NCBI RefSeq assembly: GCF_001613325.1
Contig: NZ_BDCD01000019.1
Location: 186,001-250,000 of the forward strand
DNA from: Nocardia yamanashiensis NBRC 100130
Lineage (GTDB): Bacteria > Actinomycetota > Actinomycetes > Mycobacteriales > Mycobacteriaceae
DNA: 64,000 bases
Reading direction: 5' to 3'
Part shown: positions 23,636-31,717 of the stretch, one piece after another
Layout of the letters: every line of letters begins with the position of its first letter
Position numbering within the stretch: the first letter of the stretch is position 1
Notes under the pieces: model-generated
Database searches by the model: none
Told to the model about the DNA's origin: nothing
What the model saw: the letters and a program-made list of their open reading frames with translations, nothing else
Translations under genes and position numbers: made by a program

Positions 23636-25129
23636 CTACGCGCCGTCGCGCAGCGCGATCAGGCCGCCGAGTACGCCCAGGTAGGCGGCGCCGTCCGGGC
23701 CGAGGGCCAGACCCGCGTAGTTGTTGTTGTATTGCGGGCCGGAGCCGGATCGGCGCTGCCACACCAGGTTTCCGGTGTGGAAGTCGAGGGTGGTCCAGTA
23801 CCAGGGATCGGTGACGTCGGTGCCCTTGGTGTAGGTGTAGATCAGGCCGGTGGCGAGCGACAGTTTCGGCACCACGGTGGGGGCGGCGGCGGTGTCGTTG
23901 GTCCATACGAGATGGCAACCGCTGCCGTCGGGTTCGATGTCCACGCGGGCGAAGCCGGGGGTGGTGGTCTGGCCGGCCAGGGTCGCCTCCGGCCCGGTGT
24001 AGCCGTAGTTGTTCTCCACGATCAGCGAATTGCCCGCGCCGATCAGCGAATTCTCGGTACTGCCCGCGCCTTTCGCGAAGACCGGCACGGCGCACACCTC
24101 GCGTTGCGCGGCCGCCGCGGCGGTGCGATAGACGACCACGTTCATGGGATCGGCATTGTCGGTGATGGCCACGTACCCGCCGGGCAGCACGGTCGGCGTG
24201 GTCCCGGTGCCGTCGTCCACCTGCCCGGGCTTGTGCTGCCCGCTGTTGGCGTAGGTGACCCGCCAGGTGATCGCGGGCGAGCCGTCGGGCGCGGCGTCGA
24301 ACCGCAGCATCTCGCGATTGGTGGCGATGTACACGTCACCCTCGGCCCCGACCGCGAAGGAGTTCTCGATCTCCCCTTCCGCCCCGTCGCCGAGCCGGAT
24401 CGCCCGCACCGCACCGCTTTCCGGATCGATGGTCCCCACCACGCCATCGGTCTTGGCCACGAACCACAGCCGCCCGGTGGCGTCCGGCAGCACCGAGTTG
24501 AGCGTCTCGCCGGGGCGCAGCACCCCGGTCAGGTCGTAGTCGCGTTCGAGGGTGAACCCGTCCGCGCCCGCGTTCTCGGCGAGCACCAGCACGTGCCCGG
24601 TGCTCAGCCCGATCACGGCGCGATCGGCCTGATCGAGGTAGAAGTACGCTCCCCCACCGAAATTCGTGAACGCGCCCGGCTTCAGGAATTCCCCGGCCCC
24701 GCGCCCCGGCAGCGGGTATTTGCCCAGCACCCGCAGCGCGCCCGGATCGATCAGGTACAGACCGGGATTCAGCCCCGGGCAGGTGGCCACGATGCGCCCG
24801 GCCCGATCGAAGGCGATGGACCCGCACTCGCTGCCCAGCAGCAGCGAATCCACCCGGGTGTCGCGGCCGAGCGGTCCCGGCCGGGTGTAGGTGTCGCTCA
24901 TCCACCCGTCGTTGTGGATGCCGGAGTCGCCGTTGCCCGCCAGCCCCGGATGCCGCGGCACGGCGGGCACGCCGGTGACGGGCCGTGCCACCGCGGGCGT
25001 GCCGAGGAATTCGGCTCCGGTCGCGGGCAGCGCGGGGATGGGCGCGGCGGCGGCGATTCCGGTTCCGGCGCTGACAATTACGGCTCCGGCACCGACAAAT
25101 CGTGCCATCCGCATGCGGGCGGTCGCCAT
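23636..25129 (-). CDS. Secreted beta-propeller-like protein
   Basis: 497 aa from ATG 25129, with CGGAGGTGGCG before it. The Sec signal peptide (ARFVGAGAVIVSAGTGIAAAAP) is cut after about residue 32. The mature part has repeated strand-turn units with NHL/SMP-30-like features (GSIAFDRAGRIVATCPGLNPGLYLIDPG, SVLPDATGRLWFVAKTDGVVGTIDPESG, YAGLALGPDGAAYLGVLGG), suggesting a propeller of 6-8 blades. No catalytic motif was recognised. It converges with the preceding gene with 7 bp between stops. Role unknown; exported to the envelope or medium. Confidence 0.75.
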   Translation of the reverse strand: MATARMRMARFVGAGAVIVSAGTGIAAAAPIPALPATGAEFLGTPAVARPVTGVPAVPRHPGLAGNGDSGIHNDGWMSDTYTRPGPLGRDTRVDSLLLGSECGSIAFDRAGRIVATCPGLNPGLYLIDPGALRVLGKYPLPGRGAGEFLKPGAFTNFGGGAYFYLDQADRAVIGLSTGHVLVLAENAGADGFTLERDYDLTGVLRPGETLNSVLPDATGRLWFVAKTDGVVGTIDPESGAVRAIRLGDGAEGEIENSFAVGAEGDVYIATNREMLRFDAAPDGSPAITWRVTYANSGQHKPGQVDDGTGTTPTVLPGGYVAITDNADPMNVVVYRTAAAAAQREVCAVPVFAKGAGSTENSLIGAGNSLIVENNYGYTGPEATLAGQTTTPGFARVDIEPDGSGCHLVWTNDTAAAPTVVPKLSLATGLIYTYTKGTDVTDPWYWTTLDFHTGNLVWQRRSGSGPQYNNNYAGLALGPDGAAYLGVLGGLIALRDGA

Positions 25130-25339
25130 CGCCACCTCCGGGTTCCCGATCGTGGCGCGCGGCCACACAACAGCTGGTCAATCGACCGGACGGGCTCGAT
25201 CCGCACGTCCCGGGCGGGAACCCTACCGGGCGTTTGCCGGATTCGAGTGGCTTGTCCGACGAACGGCGACCGGCCGACCCCTCGGGTAGGGTCGCGATCG
25301 GGACGGAGGATCGCACCAAGGAAAGGGGGGACACCCGAT

Positions 25340-25405
25340 ATGTCCACTTCGGACATCGGGTCAGGTTCGACTGGCCCCGCCTCCACCGGAGGCCGGCCAC
25401 AGTGA
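25340..25405 (+). CDS. Leader ORF, 21 aa, coupled to the EspG gene
   Basis: ATG 25340 with the purine-rich AAAGGGGGGA upstream. The frame encodes 21 residues rich in Ser, Gly and Thr (MSTSDIGSGSTGPASTGGRP, ending in Gln) and stops at 25403-25405, overlapping the GTG start of the EspG gene as GTGA. The arrangement is typical of translational coupling. The GGAGG used by espG lies inside this ORF. It may be a true micro-protein or only a translated leader. Confidence 0.4.
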   Translation: MSTSDIGSGSTGPASTGGRPQ

Positions 25406-26082
25406 AATGGATCCTGACCCCCGATGAGTTCGCACTGGTCTGGACCCGTGAAACGCAGCGTGATCGCCACCCCTATCCGCTCGACACCATGCCGCCCGCT
25501 CCGGAGAACCCCGACGCCACACCGCGTTTGGCGCATCGCTATCTGCGCCGCACCGATCCCGACCTGGCCGCCGCGCTGGCCCTGTGCGCCCGCAGCGACA
25601 CCACCACGGTCACCCTCTACGGCGAGCGCACCGCGCCCGAGTCCGGCCGCATCCTGGCCTTCGCCGCCGTCGCCCAGCAGCGCGCGGGCATTCTGGTCGG
25701 CCTGCCCGACACCGTGACCGTATCGGTTTGTCCCGCCGAGCAATTGGGCCGGGAGCTGGTCGAGATCATCGGCTCCGCACCGCCCGGCCGGCTCGCCCCC
25801 ATGCAGGAGGCGCAGAGCGCGGTACTGCAACCCGATCCCGCCGCCGATCCGGCCGGCGCCGACCGCTTCCGCAGCAAGCTGCGCGATCCGGTGGACGGCC
25901 GCGGTTTCATCACCGTCTCGGTGGAACCGGCCAATCCGCTGTCCCCGCCGACCCGCCATCGCACCTGGCTGGATTTCTCCGGCGACGGCCGCTATCTGCT
26001 GACCACCGCCGCGGATCTGACGCTGGCTCCGGTCAGCGACGAGGAGTTGGCGGACCATTTGGTACGTCTCGCCCGGGTCTGA
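25402..26082 (+). CDS. ESX secretion-associated protein, EspG family
   Basis: 226 aa from GTG 25402 (MKWILTPDEFALVWTRETQRDRHPYPL), the usual N-terminus of nocardial EspG-family proteins. EspG proteins are cytosolic chaperones that bind PE-PPE or related substrates of type VII secretion. The C-terminus has RTWLDFSGDGRYLLTTAADLTLAPVSDEELADHL, also typical. No esx, eccC or PPE gene is nearby, so this is a stand-alone copy. It overlaps a 21-codon leader ORF and has GGAGG nine bases upstream. Confidence 0.8.
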   Translation: MKWILTPDEFALVWTRETQRDRHPYPLDTMPPAPENPDATPRLAHRYLRRTDPDLAAALALCARSDTTTVTLYGERTAPESGRILAFAAVAQQRAGILVGLPDTVTVSVCPAEQLGRELVEIIGSAPPGRLAPMQEAQSAVLQPDPAADPAGADRFRSKLRDPVDGRGFITVSVEPANPLSPPTRHRTWLDFSGDGRYLLTTAADLTLAPVSDEELADHLVRLARV

Positions 26083-26131
26083 TTCGGCGAGGTTGCCTGC
26101 GCGAATGGTCACCTCGTGTTAACCATGGAGG

Positions 26132-26983
26132 ATGGCGAAAGCGACTACCTGGTCGAAACCGGTTTCGAAAGCCCTGCGCGCCGACGGCGTCCAGGTGAAG
26201 GATCTGAACACCGCGGCAACCCCCGGATTCAAAGGCGATAAGAAAGCCGGCGAGAAATATCTCGAGGAACGCCGCGCGGTGCTCTCCGATCTCCAGGAAA
26301 AGCTCTACGCCAACGGCCGCTCCGGCGACACCCGCAATGTGCTGCTGGTGCTGCAGGGCATGGACACCGCCGGCAAGGGCGGCATCGTCCGGCACGTGAT
26401 CGGCTCGGTCGACCCGCAGGGCGTGGACCACGCGGCCTTCGGCGTGCCGACCGCGGAGGAGAAGAAGCACCACTTCCTGTGGCGTATTCGCAAGCAACTG
26501 CCCAAGGGCGGGCAGATCGGCGTCTTCGACCGCTCGCACTACGAGGACGTGCTGGTGGTGCGGGTGCACGATCTGGTGCCGCCGGAGGTGTGGGGCAAGC
26601 GCTACGACGAGATCAACAAGTTCGAGCGCAAGCTGGCCGACGAGGGCACCACCATCGTCAAGGTGGCCATGTTCGTCTCGCTGGACGAGCAGAAGAAGCG
26701 CCTGGCCCAGCGGCTGGAGCGGGCCGACAAATACTGGAAGTTCAATCCGGCCGATATCGACGAGCGGGCGTACTGGCCCGCGTATCAAGAGGCCTACCAG
26801 GCCGTTCTGGATCGCACCAACACCGACTACGCCCCGTGGTTCGTACTGCCCTGCGATTCCAAGTGGTACGCCCGCCTGGCCGTCACCGAATTGCTGATCG
26901 ACGCGCTGCAGGGCTTGAAGCTGGATTGGCCGCCCGCCGATTTCGATATCGAGGAACAGAAACGGCGGCTGGCCCGGGCGTGA
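26132..26983 (+). CDS. ppk2: Polyphosphate kinase 2 family protein
   Basis: 283 aa. PPK2 enzymes transfer phosphate between polyphosphate and nucleotides. Walker A is GMDTAGKGG (~75), Walker B-like FDRSHYEDVLVVRVH (~131), and the lid has QRLERADKYWKFNPADIDER (~190). Length matches the single-domain class. The ATG is preceded by TTAACC, a -10-like box 8 bases upstream, and the nearest GGAGG is too close to act as a Shine-Dalgarno, so it may be leaderless. Whether it prefers ADP, AMP or GDP cannot be read from the sequence alone. Confidence 0.9.
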   Translation: MAKATTWSKPVSKALRADGVQVKDLNTAATPGFKGDKKAGEKYLEERRAVLSDLQEKLYANGRSGDTRNVLLVLQGMDTAGKGGIVRHVIGSVDPQGVDHAAFGVPTAEEKKHHFLWRIRKQLPKGGQIGVFDRSHYEDVLVVRVHDLVPPEVWGKRYDEINKFERKLADEGTTIVKVAMFVSLDEQKKRLAQRLERADKYWKFNPADIDERAYWPAYQEAYQAVLDRTNTDYAPWFVLPCDSKWYARLAVTELLIDALQGLKLDWPPADFDIEEQKRRLARA

Positions 26984-27137
26984 TCCCTGTCGCTCGCGCG
27001 GGTGAACTCTGACCCGCCGGGCCCCCGCGGCCTGCGCCGACCCGGTGCAGGCCGTGACCGCATGCGGTTTCACTAGGAAACTCTCAGGTTTGCGGGCAAA
27101 GATGGGGCCCGCAGGACGTGACACGACGGAAGGCGTG

Positions 27138-27926
27138 GTGAGCGCTCAGGTGAACAAGAAATCCGGCAACAATCCGCTGGCCAAAGCGGCGCAGGCCGAT
27201 CGCAATCGGAAGGTGCTGATCCAGGTCGGCGTGGCCGTGGTCCTGGTCGGCCTGGTGGCCGCCATCGGCATCGGATTGGCAATGCGCAAGTCCGACAAGG
27301 ACTCCGGCGGCGACGGCGCCAGCGCCTTCGCCCCGACGGTCACCAGTTCGGGCGCGATTCCGCCGAATGTCACCGCCGGCGGCGCGATCCGCATCGGCAA
27401 GGCCGACGCCAAGGTGCGCGTCCAGGTCGTCGCCGACCTGCAGTGCCCCGCCTGCCAGATGTTCGAGCAGGCCAATGCCAAGACCCTCGAGGAGGAGGTG
27501 GCCAATGGCACCGCGTCCGTCGAGTACAACATCATCTCGTTCCTGGATCGCGCCTCCAATGGCAACCAGTACTCCAGCCGCGCGGCCAATGCCGCCTACG
27601 TGGTCGGCTCGGCCGATCCGTCGAAGTTCCAGAACTGGCTGGCCACCATGTTCGCCAAGCAGCCCAAGGAGGGCGGCAACGGCATGACCGACGACCAGCT
27701 GATCCAGATCGCGAACGAGGCCGGATACACCGATCCCGCCATCGCCGACGCGATTCGCGGCAACAAGTACGCCCAGTACGTCAAGGACGAGACCACCGCC
27801 GTGTTCGGCACCGGCCTCAAGTCCACGCCGAGCGTGTACGTGGCCGGCAAGCAGGTCACCGACGGTCAGTCGCTGATGAGCCAGGGCGGGTTGAAGCCGG
27901 TCATCGAGGCCGCGGCGAAGCAGTGA
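27138..27926 (+). CDS. Membrane-anchored DsbA-like thiol oxidoreductase
   Basis: 262 aa from GTG 27138, with GGAAGG just upstream. A basic N-terminus and one transmembrane helix (VLIQVGVAVVLVGLVAAIGIGLAM, ~24-47) anchor an extracytoplasmic thioredoxin-like domain with the active site CPAC in VVADLQCPACQMFEQ (~103). The cis-Pro loop is in KSTPSVYVAG (~235). It introduces disulfides into exported proteins. Its stop overlaps the GTG of the VKOR gene (GTGA); in actinobacteria VKOR re-oxidises DsbA, so the pair forms a complete disulfide pathway. Confidence 0.92.
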   Translation: MSAQVNKKSGNNPLAKAAQADRNRKVLIQVGVAVVLVGLVAAIGIGLAMRKSDKDSGGDGASAFAPTVTSSGAIPPNVTAGGAIRIGKADAKVRVQVVADLQCPACQMFEQANAKTLEEEVANGTASVEYNIISFLDRASNGNQYSSRAANAAYVVGSADPSKFQNWLATMFAKQPKEGGNGMTDDQLIQIANEAGYTDPAIADAIRGNKYAQYVKDETTAVFGTGLKSTPSVYVAGKQVTDGQSLMSQGGLKPVIEAAAKQ

Positions 27927-28492
27927 TCGCCGCGGCTCCCCCCAAGTCCGCCTGGCCGTTGCTGCTGGGCGGACTGATCGGCTGGATCGCGTCGGTGACG
28001 TTGCTGGTCGACAAGTTCAAGCTCTTCACCGAACCCGGGTTCAAACCGCTGTGCAGCATCGATCAGGTGGTGGCCTGTACGACCATCATGGAATCGGATC
28101 AGGCGGCGGCGTTCGGGTTCCCGAATCCGATCATCGGCGTGGTCGGTTTCTCGGTGGTGGTGACGCTCGGGGTGCTCGCGGTGGCGGGCATCGGTTTCCC
28201 GACATGGATCTGGGGCGGGCTGTGGATCGGCCTGGCCGCCGGGATGGGATTCATCGGCTGGCTGATCTATCAGGCGGTCTTCCAGATCCACGCGTTGTGC
28301 CCGTGGTGCATGGTGGTGTGGGCGGTGACGCCGGCGCTGCTGGCCATCGTGACCGGGCAGCTGTGGGGCCGGTCGAAGGGACTTTTGCAGATCATCATGG
28401 AATGGCGGTGGACCGTGGTCGCCGTCTACTACGCCGTGGTGATCCTGATCGTCTACATCCAGTTCCAGGATTACTGGGCCGAGAAGCTCTGA
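27923..28492 (+). CDS. Vitamin K epoxide reductase family protein (DsbB-like)
   Basis: 189 aa from GTG 27923. It has four or five membrane helices and the VKOR cysteines: the loop pair in CSIDQVVACTTI (~42-51) and the CPWC redox motif in IHALCPWCMVVW (~127). VKOR homologues take electrons from DsbA and pass them to menaquinone. It is translationally coupled to the upstream DsbA-like gene, which supports the partnership. Both sit in the cytoplasmic membrane. Confidence 0.92.
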   Translation: MIAAAPPKSAWPLLLGGLIGWIASVTLLVDKFKLFTEPGFKPLCSIDQVVACTTIMESDQAAAFGFPNPIIGVVGFSVVVTLGVLAVAGIGFPTWIWGGLWIGLAAGMGFIGWLIYQAVFQIHALCPWCMVVWAVTPALLAIVTGQLWGRSKGLLQIIMEWRWTVVAVYYAVVILIVYIQFQDYWAEKL

Positions 28493-28493
28493 A

Positions 28494-29597
28494 TCAGTTG
28501 GGCGGGCCGGCGGTGAGCGTCACGCTCACCGTCCGCTGCGCTCCCCCGGGCTCCGAAATCTCCAGCTGCACAGCGTCTTCGGGCTTGTGCAGGTTCAGCG
28601 CCGACTTCAGCGCCTGGGTGTTCGCGATCGCCCGGCCGTCGACGGCGGTGATCACCTCCCCCTCGGCGAGCCCCGCCGCGTAGGCGGGCTGCCCGAACAC
28701 CGCGACGTCGATGCGCGCCCCCACCGGTTTGGCGTCCGAGGTGATGATGCCCAGCGTCGCCGTCGGCCCCACGTGCACGCTGTCGGTCGGTGTGCCGGAA
28801 CGGATCTGGCGGACCACGCGCATGGCGGCGTCGATCGGCACCGCGTACCCGTTCGGCCCGCGGCCCAGCGCCTTCTGCATTTCCCCCGAGGCGGCCGTGA
28901 CCACCCCGACCACCGCCCCGTACCGGTCCACCAGCGCCCCGCCGGACTGCCCGGCCGCCACCTGCGCCGCCACTTCGATCATGCCGCGCAAGGATTTCCG
29001 GGACAGGTCCGCCGAATTGCGCGCCACGATGGACGAATCCAATCCGGTGATATTGCCGCCCACCGCGGTCGGCGAGCCGGTGCCGCCCGCGTTCCCGATG
29101 GCCAGCACCTCGTCGCCCAGGCGCAACGGCGCGGAACTGCCGATCCGCGCCACCGGGAGGTCGCTGGCCCCCGACAGCTCCAGCAGCGCGATATCCGCGC
29201 CGGAGTCGTACCCCAGCACGACGGCCTGATACACCGCCCCGGTGCCGATATCCGAAACCGATACGGTGTCCGCCCCTTTGATGACGTGATGGCTGGTCAG
29301 CACCTGCCCCTCGGCGGTGAGCACGATGCCGGACCCGGCCGCGCCGACCCCGTACGGCCGCAGCCCCGCGGTGATGTTCACCAGTGCGGGCTCGACCTCG
29401 CCGGACACCAGCGTGGCGTCCAGCGGCGGCAGCGGCGGCCCGACCAGCCCGGCGGTGCTGGTCTGCGCGCCGAACGACCAGCGGGCGAATTCGCCGTGGT
29501 AGCCGAGGAAGGCGGTGCCGGCCAGGACGGCCGCGACGATCAGGGCGAGGACGCGGCCGCCCCAGCTGGGTCGCGTCCGGCGCGAGTCGTCGTACAT
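28494..29597 (-). CDS. HtrA-like serine protease with PDZ domain
   Basis: 367 aa, ATG preceded by GGGAGGGTCC. An N-terminal membrane helix (VLALIVAAVLAGTAFLGYHG, ~16-35) is followed by a trypsin-like S1C domain with His in LTSHHVIKG (~105), Asp in GADIALLELSG (~137) and Ser in VAAGQSGGALVD (~217), then a PDZ domain (ATLGIITSDAK...AGLAEGEVITAVDGRAI). This is the DegP/HtrA layout used for envelope protein quality control. It converges with the VKOR gene with 1 bp between stops; the disulfide and protease genes are functionally related. Confidence 0.92.
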   Translation of the reverse strand: MYDDSRRTRPSWGGRVLALIVAAVLAGTAFLGYHGEFARWSFGAQTSTAGLVGPPLPPLDATLVSGEVEPALVNITAGLRPYGVGAAGSGIVLTAEGQVLTSHHVIKGADTVSVSDIGTGAVYQAVVLGYDSGADIALLELSGASDLPVARIGSSAPLRLGDEVLAIGNAGGTGSPTAVGGNITGLDSSIVARNSADLSRKSLRGMIEVAAQVAAGQSGGALVDRYGAVVGVVTAASGEMQKALGRGPNGYAVPIDAAMRVVRQIRSGTPTDSVHVGPTATLGIITSDAKPVGARIDVAVFGQPAYAAGLAEGEVITAVDGRAIANTQALKSALNLHKPEDAVQLEISEPGGAQRTVSVTLTAGPPN

Positions 29598-29663
29598 GGA
29601 CCCTCCCGACTGCTGTTCGCCCGCCGGCTTCGAGCGTCTGTTATCTACTGGTGTACCAGTTTT

Positions 29664-30395
29664 TCAATGGCTCAGTGCGGCGATCCCGAGCATGAAGAGC
29701 ACCCCGGCCAGGGTGCAGAACAGCGGTCCTTTGGCGGGTTTGCCGGCATGTGCCTCGGGCAGGATGTCGGCGGTGGCGAGGTAGAGCAGGAAGCCCGCGA
29801 AGTAGCCGAGGTAGAGCCCGACGAGTTCCGCCGGGACCTTTACCAGGGTGCCGATGATCGCGCCCACCACCGGTGCGACGGCGTCCAGGCCGAGCATGAT
29901 CAGGCCGCGTTTGCGGGCATTGCCGTACAGCGTGGTGATGGTGAAAGTGTTGAAGCCGTCGGCGAAGTCGTGGCAGATCACCGCGATGGCCACCGCCGCG
30001 CCGATCGCCGAACCGGCCTGATACCCGAACCCGATGCTGAGCCCGTCCAGCGTGGAATGGAACACCAGCCCCGCGCCCGCCAGCAAACCCACCGAGGCGA
30101 AATCGTGGTGGTGCGAACCGAATTCGTCCTCGTACCCGGTGTGGATGGCCACCGTGCGCTCGATGATGTGCACGGTGAAGAACCCGGCCACCGCGGCCAG
30201 CAGCGGAATCGGCACCCCGAGCGCGCTGCCGGTCTCGGCTTCCAGGGCCTCCGGCATCAGGTCGAAGGCGACCACGCCCAGCATGACGCCCGCGGCCAGG
30301 CCCAGCACCAGGCGTTTGCGCTCGCCGATGCGGACGGCCAGCAGACCGCCGATCAGCGTCGCGCACATGGAGACCAGGGACAGCAGAATGGCCAT
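29664..30395 (-). CDS. ZIP family metal transporter
   Basis: 243 aa from ATG 30395. Eight membrane helices are likely. The ZIP metal sites are HSTLDGLSIGFG in helix 4 (~113) and ICHDFADGFNTFTIT in helix 5 (~140). A His-rich loop (FGSHHHDF) lies between helices 3 and 4. These transporters move zinc or iron into the cytoplasm. The frame extends upstream to 30440 but MAILLSLVSMCATLIGG starts exactly at the first helix. No Zur box was recognised nearby. Confidence 0.9.
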   Translation of the reverse strand: MAILLSLVSMCATLIGGLLAVRIGERKRLVLGLAAGVMLGVVAFDLMPEALEAETGSALGVPIPLLAAVAGFFTVHIIERTVAIHTGYEDEFGSHHHDFASVGLLAGAGLVFHSTLDGLSIGFGYQAGSAIGAAVAIAVICHDFADGFNTFTITTLYGNARKRGLIMLGLDAVAPVVGAIIGTLVKVPAELVGLYLGYFAGFLLYLATADILPEAHAGKPAKGPLFCTLAGVLFMLGIAALSH

Positions 30396-30460
30396 CGAAC
30401 CAGCATGCCGAGCGGTTGCCGGTCCTTCGGCACGCCACACCGCGTGCCATGCTGGAATCC

Positions 30461-31513
30461 ATGAGCACTGCTGCCGCGTATGCCGTATCCAGTCCCGAGG
30501 GGCCGTTCGAGAAGGTCGCCGTCGAGCGACGGGAGCTCGGACCGCACGATGTGCTGATCGACGTGAAATACGCCGGTATCTGCCATTCCGATATTCACAC
30601 CGCCCGTGACGAGTGGGGCGGCACCCGGTATCCGTGCGTGCCGGGGCACGAGATCGCCGGGATCGTGGCCGCGGTCGGGTCCGAGGTGGTCCGGCACCGG
30701 GTCGGGGATCGGGTCGGCGTGGGCTGCATGGTCGATTCGTGCGGCAAATGCGCGCCCTGCCTGGCCGGTGAGGAGCAGTACTGCGTGCCGGGGGCGACCA
30801 TGACCTACAACTCGCCGGTGCCGGAGACGGCGCAGGCGGGCGGGTACACGCTCGGCGGGTACTCGACGCAGGTGGTGGTGACCGAGGGGTTCGTGGTGTC
30901 GATTCCGGAGGGGATCGGGCTGGATGTGGCCGCGCCGCTGCTGTGCGCGGGGGTCACGCTGTTCTCGCCGCTGCGGCATTGGAACGCGGGGCCGGGCAAG
31001 AAGGTCGCCATCATCGGGATGGGCGGGCTCGGGCATATCGGGGTGAAGATCGCCGCCGCCATGGGGGCCGAGGTGACGGTGCTGTCGCAGTCGCTGTCCA
31101 AACAGGAGGACGGGAAGAAGTTCGGGGCGGCGCACTACTACGCGACCGGGGACCGGCAGACGTTCAAGGACCTGCGCGGGCGGTTCGACCTGATCCTCAA
31201 CACCGTCTCCGCGGATCTGCCGATCGACAGCTACCTGAAGCTGCTGGCTTTGGACGGCACGCTGGTGATTCTCGGCCTGCCCGAAAAGCCGTTGGAGGCC
31301 AAGCCTTTCACCCTCGCCGGCTACCGTCGCTCGCTCGCGGGTTCGATGATCGGCGGCGTCGCCCAGACCCAGGCCATGCTGGACTTCTGCGCCGAGCACG
31401 GCATCGGCGCCGAAATCGAGGTCATCTCCGCCGACCGCATCGACGAGGCCTACGACCGCGTGATCGCCAGCGACGTCCGCTACCGCTTCGTCATCGACGC
31501 GGCGACGATGTAG
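30461..31513 (+). CDS. Zinc-dependent NAD(P) alcohol dehydrogenase (CAD/AdhC-like)
   Basis: 350 aa from ATG 30461. Medium-chain dehydrogenase: catalytic zinc ligands in AGICHSDIHTARDEW (Cys) and VPGHEIAG (His-Glu), structural zinc Cys cluster in DSCGKCAPCLAGEEQYC (~94-110), and Rossmann motif VAIIGMGGLGHIGVKIA (~178). It belongs with cinnamyl-alcohol-type dehydrogenases that reduce aldehydes to alcohols with NADPH. CATGCT about 7 bases upstream may be a -10, with no ribosome binding site, suggesting a leaderless mRNA. Substrate unknown. Confidence 0.92.
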   Translation: MSTAAAYAVSSPEGPFEKVAVERRELGPHDVLIDVKYAGICHSDIHTARDEWGGTRYPCVPGHEIAGIVAAVGSEVVRHRVGDRVGVGCMVDSCGKCAPCLAGEEQYCVPGATMTYNSPVPETAQAGGYTLGGYSTQVVVTEGFVVSIPEGIGLDVAAPLLCAGVTLFSPLRHWNAGPGKKVAIIGMGGLGHIGVKIAAAMGAEVTVLSQSLSKQEDGKKFGAAHYYATGDRQTFKDLRGRFDLILNTVSADLPIDSYLKLLALDGTLVILGLPEKPLEAKPFTLAGYRRSLAGSMIGGVAQTQAMLDFCAEHGIGAEIEVISADRIDEAYDRVIASDVRYRFVIDAATM

Positions 31514-31520
31514 TAGGTAC

Positions 31521-31559
31521 AACTCTCGAAACTCTCAGGGGCTTCGCCCCTGAAACCCC
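31521..31559. repeat. Dispersed palindromic repeat, copy B
   Basis: Second copy of the hairpin element at 22321-22360. The last 28 bp are identical; one base is missing in the AACTCTCGA flank. It is directly downstream of the alcohol dehydrogenase stop. Confidence 0.6.
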
Positions 31560-31573
31560 CTGGGAGAGGGGTG

Positions 31574-31640
31574 GTGTCCGCGGGTCGCGCCGCCTCCTCA
31601 CCTCCCGGGGGTGGATAGTGTCCGCGAGTCGCGCCGACTC
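31574..31640 (+). repeat. Imperfect direct repeat, two 23-bp units
   Basis: 31574-31596 and 31618-31640 agree at 21 of 23 positions (GTGTCCGCGgGTCGCGCCGc and GTGTCCGCGaGTCGCGCCGa), spaced 44 bp apart, in the 204-bp gap before the AI-2E-type transporter gene. Confidence 0.5.
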
Positions 31641-31717
31641 TGCCCCCCGGTGCCGGCGGCGCCGAGGGCCGCGCGCCGCTCCCGGTGTGAAAGGCGGTCG
31701 CCGACTACGTTGGCCGT

